Assembly: GCA_009695195.1 (NCBI GenBank)
Contig: SIBJ01000023.1
Coordinates: 1 to 46,313, forward strand
DNA length: 46,313 bases
Reading direction: 5' to 3'
From: Pedosphaera sp.
GTDB taxonomy: Bacteria > Verrucomicrobiota > Verrucomicrobiia > Limisphaerales > JADLHS01
A program made the position numbers and the translations under genes. Each line of letters starts with the position of its first letter. The first letter of the stretch is position 1. Below are positions 33,699 to 41,000 of the stretch, one piece after another. The notes beneath the pieces are model-generated. The model worked only from the letters and a program-made list of their open reading frames with translations. It was not told the origin of the DNA and searched no databases.

Positions 33699-33813
33699 TT
33701 GGGCGCGCCAGTTGTTAGCATTGGGGCAGATGAAAGGTCAGAACGGCGTGCGATTCAAACAATAATTTCCGTCCGCGTCCGTAGTTTTGTGAGTAACTTC
33801 CACGGGAAATCCC

Positions 33814-33844
33814 TTGACAGAATTGGTGGAATTTGGCGTAACAG
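33814..33844 (+). promoter_or_regulatory. Probable promoter of the CHRD/PEP-CTERM gene
   Basis: TTGACA at 33814-33819 and TAACAG at 33839-33844 are 19 bp apart, slightly long. The ATG is 45 bases further on, so this gene has a real leader, unlike several others here. Confidence 0.45.
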
Positions 33845-33889
33845 TGCTGTGACCCGAAGTTGTAATTTGTAACTACCGCAAAAATACCT

Positions 33890-34402
33890 ATGAAGAAGTT
33901 CCTCGCTCCCCTCATCGCCGCCATCGCACTCTCGACCGGCGCGGCTTTCGCGCAAAGCACGTTCCAGGCAATTCTCGACGGGCTGCAGGAGGCTCCCGTG
34001 CCGAACGCTTCGCCCGGCACAGGTTTTGGAACGGTCGTGCTCAACGCGGCGCAAACCCAGATCACCGTGGACGAAAACTGGAGCGGGTTGCTCGCCCCAG
34101 CGACGTTGAGCCACATCCACGGGCCAGCCGCACCCGGGGTGGCTACGGGCGTGGCCTTCCCGTTGGCCGGCGTGCCCAACGCCACCGCCGGCGCGATTCC
34201 GCAACAGGTGTTTGCTGTCACTCCCGCGCAAGTGGCCAACCTCTTCGCCGGTCTCATGTATTTCAACGTTCACTCCAGCGCGTTTCCCGGCGGCGAAATC
34301 CGCGGCCAGATCACGCTCGTGCCGGAGCCGGCCACCACCACGCTCTTCGCGGCGGGCTTGGGCCTCATCGTCTGGCGCGGATGGCGGCGCAAGAGCCGGT
34401 AA
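33890..34402 (+). CDS. CHRD domain protein with PEP-CTERM sorting signal
   Basis: A 170-residue exported protein. A signal peptide (MKKFLAPLIAAIALSTGAAF) ends near Ala21. A CHRD domain follows (about 25-143: FQAILDGLQEAPVPN, LSHIHGPAAPGV, MYFNVHSSAFPGGEIRGQI), a beta-rich domain named for chordin. The tail VPEPATTTLFAAGLGLIVW plus RGWRRKSR is a clear PEP-CTERM signal for exosortase-dependent anchoring and processing. No exosortase gene is in the window. A strong terminator follows at 34437. Confidence 0.93.
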   Translation: MKKFLAPLIAAIALSTGAAFAQSTFQAILDGLQEAPVPNASPGTGFGTVVLNAAQTQITVDENWSGLLAPATLSHIHGPAAPGVATGVAFPLAGVPNATAGAIPQQVFAVTPAQVANLFAGLMYFNVHSSAFPGGEIRGQITLVPEPATTTLFAAGLGLIVWRGWRRKSR

Positions 34403-34436
34403 CCCGGGAATCTTCTCCCGAAAAAATTTAACCCCG

Positions 34437-34469
34437 CAGCGGCGTCGTCAATGACGCCGCTGTTTTCTT
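34437..34469 (+). terminator. Rho-independent terminator of the CHRD gene
   Basis: A perfect 10-bp stem (CAGCGGCGTC at 34437-34446 with 34453-34462) with a six-base loop is followed by TTTTCTTT. It lies 34 bases after the stop codon. An A-rich run precedes it. Confidence 0.88.
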
Positions 34470-34542
34470 TGCGAGCGCCCACGTTTGAACGCGCGGATTT
34501 GAGTGCGGACTCCCCTCGTAGATTTTGCTCCGCCGTGCGACC

Positions 34543-34614
34543 GGAGCGCCGAGCACCGCCTCGGCCAGTCTGGATTCAGTTCCAGCAACGAGCCGAGACG
34601 GTGCTCGGCGCTCC
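34543..34614. repeat. Family A palindromic element after hisC
   Basis: The arms 34543-34564 and 34593-34614 are complementary over 22 bp with one mismatch, around a 28-bp loop. The element touches the hisC stop codon (34616-34614). Just outside, 34489-34507 repeats 17 of 19 bases of the hisC 3' end at 34624-34642. Confidence 0.9.
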
Positions 34615-35714
34615 TACCCGGACAGCGCGGATTTGAGCGCGGCCAGACAGCGTTCATTTTGCTCTGGCGTGCCGACGGTGATGCGGATCCACTCACCCAA
34701 CTGATACCCGCCCATCGGACGCACAATCACGCCCACGCGCTGCATCGCCTCGAAAACTTTCTGGCCTTCGCCGACGCGGACGAGGATGAAGTTCGCGGCG
34801 GAGGGGATGAATTCCAGTTTCAACTGCGTTAGTGCCTCGGTGAAAAACTTCAGGCCGCGCGCGTTGTTCTCGCGCGTGCGCTGAACGTGCGCCGAATCGT
34901 CGAGCGCCGCCAGCGCCCCGGCTTGCGCGATGGCGTTGATGTTGAACGGCTGGCGGACCTTCTCGAACGCCGCGATGAGCTCGGGGTGCGCGAGGCCGTA
35001 ACCGATGCGCAGTCCGGCGAGGCCGAAGATTTTTGAGAACGTCCGCATCAAAAGCAGATTCGGTTTCGCGCCGGAGCGCACCAGCGAAACGCAATCCGCC
35101 GCGTCGTCAAGGAACTCGACGTAAGCTTCGTCCATCACCAGCAAAACATTCGTGGGAACTTGCTCGATGAAGCGCAGCAACTCCACCTTCGGCACGACTG
35201 TGCCGGTGGGATTGTTCGGGTTCGCGACGAACACCACGCGCGTCTGCGGCGTGATGGCTTTCAACATCGCCGGTAGATCGTGGCTGAGATTCTTCGCCGG
35301 CACGGAGACAAGCTTTGCGCCGAAAAGTTTTGTGACGAGCGGATAAACCGCGAAGCAATACTGCGACACCACGACTTCGACGCCCGGTGCCATGTAGGCG
35401 TGGCCGACGAACTCGATAATTTCATTCGAGCCGTTGCCGAGAATGAGATTCGCCGGCGGGAGGTTCAGCTTCGCCGCGAGCTTTTGCTTCAGATAAAACG
35501 CATTGCCGTCGGGATAGAGATTCAGGTTGGCGAGCACGCGTTGCATCGCCTCCAGCGCGGCGGGCGACGGGCCGAGCGGGTTTTCGTTCGACGCGACCTT
35601 GATGATGTCGCTCGCGGGCAGGCCGAGTTCACGGGCGACTTCTTCGATGGGCCGGCCGGGTTGGTAGCTCGGCAGGTCGTGGAGTTCACGGTTGGTGAGC
35701 GGCGGGATGGGCAT
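34614..35714 (-). CDS. hisC: Histidinol-phosphate aminotransferase
   Basis: A 366-residue class II-like PLP aminotransferase that converts imidazole-acetol phosphate and glutamate to histidinol phosphate. Landmarks are VASNENPLGPSP (40-51), YPDGNAFYLKQKLA, GNGSNEIIEF, VANPNNPTGT (163-172), Asp195 in MDEAYVEF, Lys228 in RTFSKIFGLAGLRIGY, which forms the Schiff base, and RPMGGYQLGEWIRIT at the C-terminus. It is the last gene of an operon with pta and the DRTGG ATPase gene, the ATG lying one base after the stop of the latter. A role in histidine or aromatic transamination in this operon is unexpected but the enzyme is standard. Confidence 0.93.
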   Translation of the reverse strand: MPIPPLTNRELHDLPSYQPGRPIEEVARELGLPASDIIKVASNENPLGPSPAALEAMQRVLANLNLYPDGNAFYLKQKLAAKLNLPPANLILGNGSNEIIEFVGHAYMAPGVEVVVSQYCFAVYPLVTKLFGAKLVSVPAKNLSHDLPAMLKAITPQTRVVFVANPNNPTGTVVPKVELLRFIEQVPTNVLLVMDEAYVEFLDDAADCVSLVRSGAKPNLLLMRTFSKIFGLAGLRIGYGLAHPELIAAFEKVRQPFNINAIAQAGALAALDDSAHVQRTRENNARGLKFFTEALTQLKLEFIPSAANFILVRVGEGQKVFEAMQRVGVIVRPMGGYQLGEWIRITVGTPEQNERCLAALKSALSG

Positions 35715-35715
35715 G

Positions 35716-36810
35716 TTAAAGCGATTCGAGGATTTTCTGGACGTTCACACTGCGCCCGATGAGGTCGCGGATGAGCGAAATTTTTTCCACGTCGTTCGGT
35801 CGCGTCTTCACGATCAAGTCGTGGACCTTTGACGCGACGAGATAGCTGTCGTCGTTCGCGAGCAACACGGGAATGGGCATGGCGCGGATGACTTTGAGCA
35901 CGGCGTCGCCCGGGCGCAAGCCGCCGGTCAACACGATGCCCGCCATCTGTTCCTGGCTGTCGGCTTCGAGGCCGGTGCAGGCGGCGAGCACGATGTCCTC
36001 GCGGTCGCCCGGCGTGATGAGGAGCACGCCGCGCTTGAAATACTTCATCGCGTTCTGCGCGCTCATGGCGCCGACCACGACGTCGTCCACCAGCGTGTGC
36101 AGGTTGCGCGGGTCATTCAACAATTCGGCGCTCAGTTCCTCGCGGATGGAATCCATCGTCGGGCTGGACAACATCCGCTGGTGCGGGATCACGCCGAGCA
36201 GTTCCAGCCCTTTGCGTTTGAGGCCGCGGCGCGCGAAGTCCGTGATGTATTCCAGCTTGTCACCCATGACCTTGTTGAGAATCACGCCGATGATCTCGAC
36301 GCCTTCCTTCTCGAACAGCGCCTGGTTCAACGCAACCTCGTCAATGGGCTTCCCGATCCCACCGCGCGTGACGATGATGACTTTGCAGCCGAGCGTCTTC
36401 GCGACCTGCGCATTGGAGAGATCGAACACCGAACCGACCCCGGCGTGGCCCGAGCCTTCGCAAAGGACGAAATCTTTTTCCCACGACACGCGGTCGAACG
36501 CCTTCCGGATTTTTTTCACGAGCACGTCGTTGTTCGCCGCCTGGAGATATTTCCGCGTGAAGTCCGGCTCGACCGCGATGGGACTCATGTCCCCGAGCGG
36601 GCAGTTGAGTTGATACACCGCGTCCATCAACACCGTGTCCTCGTCAATCTTCTGTTCCTCGACTTCCACAAAACGCTGGCCAACGGGTTTGATGTAGCCG
36701 ACGCGGGGAAAGAAATGTTGCAACGCGGCGATCAGTCCGAGCGAGGTCGTGGTCTTGCCATCGTTCTGGCGCGTGGCGGCGATGAAGACGCGCGGCGTCG
36801 AAGCATTCAT
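35716..36810 (-). CDS. DRTGG-domain P-loop ATPase (BioD/CobQ-like), Pta N-domain homologue
   Basis: A 364-residue protein. The N-terminal half is a dethiobiotin-synthetase-like P-loop domain (FIAATRQNDGKTTTSLGLIA, FVLCEGSGHAGVG, VIIVTRGGIGKPIDEV). The C-terminal half is a DRTGG domain (about 220-340: LVDDVVVGAMSAQNAMKYF, GDREDIVLAACTG, GIVLTGGLRPGDAVL). In long phosphotransacetylases such as enterobacterial Pta these two domains are the N-terminal regulatory part. Here they are a separate gene placed three bases after pta, so it probably regulates Pta as a subunit. ATG 36810. Confidence 0.9.
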   Translation of the reverse strand: MNASTPRVFIAATRQNDGKTTTSLGLIAALQHFFPRVGYIKPVGQRFVEVEEQKIDEDTVLMDAVYQLNCPLGDMSPIAVEPDFTRKYLQAANNDVLVKKIRKAFDRVSWEKDFVLCEGSGHAGVGSVFDLSNAQVAKTLGCKVIIVTRGGIGKPIDEVALNQALFEKEGVEIIGVILNKVMGDKLEYITDFARRGLKRKGLELLGVIPHQRMLSSPTMDSIREELSAELLNDPRNLHTLVDDVVVGAMSAQNAMKYFKRGVLLITPGDREDIVLAACTGLEADSQEQMAGIVLTGGLRPGDAVLKVIRAMPIPVLLANDDSYLVASKVHDLIVKTRPNDVEKISLIRDLIGRSVNVQKILESL

Positions 36811-36813
36811 GCG

Positions 36814-37866
36814 TCATTCCCCCGGCAGCGTCATGTCGGCGGCGGGATAGAGCACGTTGTAGGCGTTGGCTTGCAGGCCAACGATGGCCGCGACGCCGAG
36901 GACGTCGTGCGCGTTCGAGCCGCGCGAAACGTCCGCCGCCGGGCGGTTGAGGCCGAGGAGAATCTGGCCGTAGGCGTTGGCGCGACCGGTGAGCCGCGCG
37001 AGTTTGCTGGCGATGTTGCCCGAATTGAGATCGGGAAAAATCAGCACGTTCGCGTGGCCGGCCACTTTCGGATCGTGCGTCTTGCGGCGGGCGATCTCCG
37101 GCACGAGCGCGGCGTCCACCTGCAATTCACCATCGAAATCGGCTTCGAGAAATTTCTCCTTCGCCTTCCGTTCCGCAAGCGCGGTCGCGGCCTGGACCTT
37201 GCCGATGGAAGGATGCGTGGCGCTGCCCTTCGTCGAATACGAGAGCAGAGCGACGCGCGGCTTCACGTTGAGCAGATGCCGCGCGAGTTGCGCGGTGGCG
37301 ACGGCGATCTCCGCGAGCTGTTCGGCATTCGGCTCGGGCACCACGCCGCAATCCGCCAGGAACAGCACGCCGTTCTCGCCCACGCGCGTGTCCTCCATTT
37401 CCATGATCATGCAGCTTGAAGCGACGGTGTTCTGCGGCGCGACCTTGAAGATTTGAAACAGCGGCCGCAGCACGCTGCCGGTGGTGTGGCTCGCGCCGGA
37501 AACCAGGCCGTCCGCCTGCCGCATCGCGACCATCATCGCGCCGAAATAATTTGGCTGCACGAGGACCTTGCACGCTTCATCCGCTTGCACGCCTTTGTCG
37601 CGTCGCAACGAGATGAAGCGCCGGACAAAATTTTCCAACTCCTCACTTTGCTTCGGATTGATGACGCGGATGCCATCGAGGGAAATCTTTAACTCGCCGG
37701 CGAGCGCCGCAATCTTTTTGGGATCGCCGAGGAGGATGGGCGCGCCGAGTTGGAGCGCGAGGAATTGTCGCGCGGCCTGGAGCACGCGCGGTTCGTCGCC
37801 CTCGGGAAAGACGACGCGCTTGGGATGTCGCTGCAACTTTTCAATGACGCTGCCAATGAATCGCAT
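36814..37866 (-). CDS. pta: Phosphate acetyltransferase (short form)
   Basis: A 350-residue catalytic domain that interconverts acetyl-CoA and acetyl phosphate. Landmarks are VVFPEGDEPRVLQAA near the start, ADGLVSGASHTTGSVLRPL, VLFLADCGVVPEPNAEQL, VALLSYSTKGSA, ELQVDAALVPEIA, NVLIFPDLNSGNIASKL and NRPAADVSRGSNAHDVLGVA. Length is that of single-domain Pta. The regulatory DRTGG half is encoded by the next gene. No acetate kinase gene is nearby. ATG 37866 (MRFIGSVIEKLQ) is the natural start. Confidence 0.95.
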   Translation of the reverse strand: MRFIGSVIEKLQRHPKRVVFPEGDEPRVLQAARQFLALQLGAPILLGDPKKIAALAGELKISLDGIRVINPKQSEELENFVRRFISLRRDKGVQADEACKVLVQPNYFGAMMVAMRQADGLVSGASHTTGSVLRPLFQIFKVAPQNTVASSCMIMEMEDTRVGENGVLFLADCGVVPEPNAEQLAEIAVATAQLARHLLNVKPRVALLSYSTKGSATHPSIGKVQAATALAERKAKEKFLEADFDGELQVDAALVPEIARRKTHDPKVAGHANVLIFPDLNSGNIASKLARLTGRANAYGQILLGLNRPAADVSRGSNAHDVLGVAAIVGLQANAYNVLYPAADMTLPGE

Positions 37867-37918
37867 GGCGGGAGATTAACCGCCGTTGGCGAAACTGCAA
37901 CTCGCGATGAACTGGAAA

Positions 37919-38082
37919 AACCACGAATGGACACGAATGAACACGAATGGGTGCGAGGAGAAACCAAAGTCAAGGCACGTGGCGGTTTCACCTGCGGATA
38001 AAGTCGTTCGCTAAACGTTGGAGCCATCGTAACGCCCGGTATGATTCGTGTTTATTCGTGTTTATTCGTGTCCATTCGTGGT
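37919..38082. repeat. CACGAATG palindromic element upstream of pta
   Basis: The arm 37919-37948 (AACCACGAATGGACACGAAT and 10 more bases) matches the complement of 38053-38082 at 29 of 30 positions. Each arm is itself built of tandem CACGAATG-type words. It fills the gap between the pta start and the stop of the pilin-like fusion gene. No gene or clear promoter for pta was seen in the loop. Confidence 0.85.
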
Positions 38083-38100
38083 TGATCGGTTTGGCTCCGG

Positions 38101-39297
38101 TCAAGTCGGAGCGAACTTTGGATCGCGCGGCAGCGGCTTTTCCCGTTTCATCCGGGGAATCAGCAGCATCGCCACGATGAACATCGCGATGCCGGTGGCG
38201 GTGATGAGAATGCCTTGCAGCTTCGGATGGATGGCGGCGAGGAGGGTGACGGCGAGAATGGCCGTGGCGGGCAACACAGTGCCGAGCAGCGCGCGACGGA
38301 GTCCCATCAGAGTGCCGGCGCGGAGCGCGATGACCAACAGCACGAGGGCCGAGGCGCCGAAGATGGCGAGGTTGAGCGGAATGAATTCCTGCGCGAAGTA
38401 CATCAACGGGTACGCGCCCGTGAACGTGCCGAGGACGAGCAGCAGCATCCAGCGATCAAAGTTGTTGATCGCGAAGGCGTGCGCGATCAGGCCGAGGATG
38501 AGCCCAAAAATCACTACGCTCGCCGGGCCGAGCCACGCGAGTTCACCGAGGCGATCAATCGGCGCGATGCCCAGCACGTCGAGCGCGATGGGCCGGCCGA
38601 AGAGGAGATTTTTGTAATCCCAGGTGTAAACCGTCTGACCGCTGCCGCGCGCGTACTTCGTGGGTTGCAAGGAGAGTTCGAGCATCCGCACGTCCGAGCC
38701 GACCGCGGTCAAATCAATGTGGAAGGTGTCGAGGATTCCGCTGGGTGGCGTTTGGAGATTGTAGAGTCCCTTGCCGACGGCGGAGTAGGCGATGGTCATG
38801 GGCGTGGGTTCGCCCGGCAGCGTGCCGAACCAGACGAGTTTGTCGCCGCGGATTTCGACGGAGTCACTCGGCTGCGCGTTGACGGTGACGGCGAGGTCGG
38901 CGAGCGAAATGATCTGCGGCGGTAACGGTAGCAGCACTTCGCACTCGCCTTTGCCGGCGGGGTTGAAGGCTTGAAACTTGGTGGCGAGTTGCGCGGTGTA
39001 GATGGATTCGGGATCGGCGGTGCCGATGCTGAGTCCCGGTTTGAGTGAGACGGTGGCGGCGAAACTCTTGACCGTCGCGAGCGTGCGCTGCGGCGCGACG
39101 GGCGGTGTGACTCCGGCGGTTTCCGCTCGCGCGGGCGACGCGGGCGCGACCGCGCTCAGGTTGCGTTTCAAAGCACGTTTCTTGGCGGAGGACAATGCGG
39201 GCAGGAGCAACGCGGCGAGCGCGGAGATGATGGCGATGACGACGAGAAGTTCGATGAGTGTGAAAGCCCGGCGGCGATTTTTCATACGTTTCCTCAT
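38101..39297 (-). CDS. Prepilin-type N-terminus fused to a five-helix membrane protein
   Basis: A 398-residue protein with an unusual plan. Residues 1-35 are a basic leader and [20 protein letters not shown], the class III pilin signal. Residues 50-250 form a polar region rich in beta structure (FNPAGKGECEVLLPLPPQII, GLYNLQTPPSGILDTFHIDL). Residues 255-277, 282-302, 308-327, 335-356 and 360-381 are five strong membrane helices. The second half resembles CreD-type inner-membrane proteins in topology, with a large exported loop and a bundle of helices. That likeness is tentative. Known pilins have one helix only, so the protein is not an ordinary pilin. Start ATG 39297 or 39285. Confidence 0.8.
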   Translation of the reverse strand: MRKRMKNRRRAFTLIELLVVIAIISALAALLLPALSSAKKRALKRNLSAVAPASPARAETAGVTPPVAPQRTLATVKSFAATVSLKPGLSIGTADPESIYTAQLATKFQAFNPAGKGECEVLLPLPPQIISLADLAVTVNAQPSDSVEIRGDKLVWFGTLPGEPTPMTIAYSAVGKGLYNLQTPPSGILDTFHIDLTAVGSDVRMLELSLQPTKYARGSGQTVYTWDYKNLLFGRPIALDVLGIAPIDRLGELAWLGPASVVIFGLILGLIAHAFAINNFDRWMLLLVLGTFTGAYPLMYFAQEFIPLNLAIFGASALVLLVIALRAGTLMGLRRALLGTVLPATAILAVTLLAAIHPKLQGILITATGIAMFIVAMLLIPRMKREKPLPRDPKFAPT

Positions 39298-39441
39298 GGA
39301 TTTCTTTCAGCAGTTTGATTAGCACAACGGTTGCCAGCGGGATTTTGCCGGCCATCCCGCTGGATTCGAGCGCACGCGGAACGGGCGGGTGAGTGAAGTT
39401 CGAGCAAAAAGCGTCAGGTTCACGCGCGAACTGTTTTCAAA

Positions 39442-39505
39442 GACTGTAGGCGACGAGGTAACGAGTCGTTCGGGCGAAGCACTCCTGACGTCGTGCCCTA
39501 CAGTC
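39442..39505. repeat. GACTGTAGG palindromic element
   Basis: The arms 39442-39459 and 39488-39505 pair at about 15 of 18 positions. A shorter nested pair (GAGT with ACTC) lies in the loop. It occupies the middle of the 263-bp gap between the pilin-like fusion gene and a lipoprotein gene, which are divergent. Confidence 0.65.
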
Positions 39506-39560
39506 GAAACGCACCACGACCGCTTTCTCGCTTGCGTCGCCCGGTACTTTTGCGGCAAGG

Positions 39561-40487
39561 ATGATGACGATGAAGCCCAACGTGACGGCGCGATATGCCG
39601 CGCAATTCTTCTGTCTCGCGCTCGCGGGTCTTCTTTCTTGCGGTTGCCGGTCGGTCGCGCCGGCAACGGCTCGCACCAACCTCCAATCCGCCGCCGTCGT
39701 GACCAACGCCCCGCTGCGCCATGTCACCCTCGGGAAAAAATTGAATCCCGTGTGGTGGTTCGGCAACGCGGATCGCCCGGTCCCGCCGGAATGGTATCGG
39801 CCTGGCCAGCGCAGCCGGAACTTCACGTGGCTTCTGCGGAATCCGTTTCACAACTTCACGTTCTATGTCATCGGCATCGCGGACAAACCGTTCACGCGCG
39901 CGGGGCGTTTCGCCGGCGAGGTGGACAATCCGAACGGCGGTTGGAACTGGGCGGTGTGCCGCTACCAATGCTGCCGGCTGCCGTTCGTCGGTTACAACCG
40001 TGGCCGGTTCAAATTCTACTGCGGCTGGCGCGGGCAGGGGAATTTCGGGATGAAGTTCAACTTTTCGGGCAAGCCGGCGGCAGCGCACGAATTCCCGCCT
40101 GATGGCCGCGGGCGGAGTCGCGCGCGGCCCTCTTCGAGTGGATCGAAATCTTTTACAACAGGGAGCGGCTCCACAGCGCCCTCGGCTACCAATCCCCTGT
40201 GTCATCCCCTGTGGACTTTGGAACGCAATTCAACTAAAAATCCGCATGCCCGATGTATTCACACACCACCTGTCAACCAAATCGGGGCAAGGCCAGACGA
40301 TATTCTGCGTCCAAATGATCGTGTTGCTCGTCGGCATTTGCGGATGCATGCAAAAATCAGAAAATCAGGCGTTCGACCAAAAACAATGGAGCGAAAGCCG
40401 GCAGAGCAATCCAGATTTGAACATATCTCCTCGGATGCTCGACGATCTCATGACAAAGCATTTGCAACTCGGAATGCAAATGACTGA
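39561..40487 (+). pseudogene. Lipoprotein truncated by an IS3-family remnant
   Basis: The N-terminal 180 residues look genuine: a lipoprotein signal (AGLLSCGCRS, lipid-attached Cys near residue 27 or 29), then KLNPVWWFGNADRP, PEWYRPGQRSRNFTWLLRNP, FAGEVDNPNGGWNWAV and YCGWRGQGNFGMKFNFSGKP, rich in Trp and Tyr as in surface proteins of this lineage. I recognise no named domain. From about 40109 another frame on the same strand encodes an IS3-type transposase tail, so the rest of this open frame (to 40487) is out-of-frame transposase and next-gene sequence. The true C-terminus is lost. Start ATG 39561, after AAGG. Confidence 0.7.
40109..40237 (+). pseudogene. C-terminal fragment of an IS3-family transposase (OrfB)
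   Basis: In the frame ending at TAA 40235-40237 the 42 codons read [20 protein letters not shown] and then YQSPV, the hallmark end of IS3-type integrase-like OrfB transposases. Only the last part is present. No OrfA and no terminal inverted repeats were found. The fragment joins the lipoprotein gene directly on its left. Confidence 0.88.
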
Positions 40488-40950
40488 CGTGACGGCGCTG
40501 CTGGGTCCAGCTGAGACAATGACCCCCTCGGGGACGGGCGTGTCAATCCAAGGAGAATCTCTAAAATACACTGTTTATGTTTATCAACCGGGCATCCACA
40601 ATACATGGGAACTTCAAGGGTCCAACTCGCTGGTCCTTTACTTCGATCGCAATGAGTCGTTGAGGACATGGTCGCCACTATTTCCGGTAGTGCAACCAAC
40701 AAGCGCCACCGCATCAGAAGCCACCCGCAATCTTCCACCAGACGGTCGATTGGATATCGGCAATGATCGCTTTGCGGGCTACCGTAAACATTTCGATGTG
40801 CTCCTAGGTCCCCCCGATCAAATGCGCACAGAGACTGAGCTCGAGTATTATTTGGGAAAGTTGTCACGGTTTGCAGCGAAGGGGGAATATCTGCAACTTC
40901 ATTTTGACGAGAGCAACAGGTTAAGCCGAATAACTCGGTTAAAACATTGA
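40246..40950 (+). CDS. Putative lipoprotein, possibly BamE/SmpA-like fold
   Basis: A 234-residue protein with an N-terminal hydrophobic segment ending in LLVGICGCMQK, where the second Cys suits a lipobox. LQLGMQMTDVTALLGPAE resembles the first motif (LxxGMxxxxVxxLLGxP) of BamE/SmpA domains. A second similar unit follows (HFDVLLGPPDQMRTE). The base composition is lower in G+C than the flanks, and the gene sits just after the transposase remnant, so it may have arrived with it. ATG 40246 gives a 33-residue region before the Cys, and ATG 40315 is a possible shorter start. Confidence 0.65.
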   Translation: MPDVFTHHLSTKSGQGQTIFCVQMIVLLVGICGCMQKSENQAFDQKQWSESRQSNPDLNISPRMLDDLMTKHLQLGMQMTDVTALLGPAETMTPSGTGVSIQGESLKYTVYVYQPGIHNTWELQGSNSLVLYFDRNESLRTWSPLFPVVQPTSATASEATRNLPPDGRLDIGNDRFAGYRKHFDVLLGPPDQMRTETELEYYLGKLSRFAAKGEYLQLHFDESNRLSRITRLKH

Positions 40951-41000
40951 GCGAGGAAAGCAAACAATTGAACCCGACGCGCCAACCATAGCAACTCGCT

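Noticed and set aside
37919..38082. A CRISPR-like array of CACGAATG words
   Set aside because: The repeats are very short, without unique spacers, and are arranged as an inverted pair. No cas genes are near.
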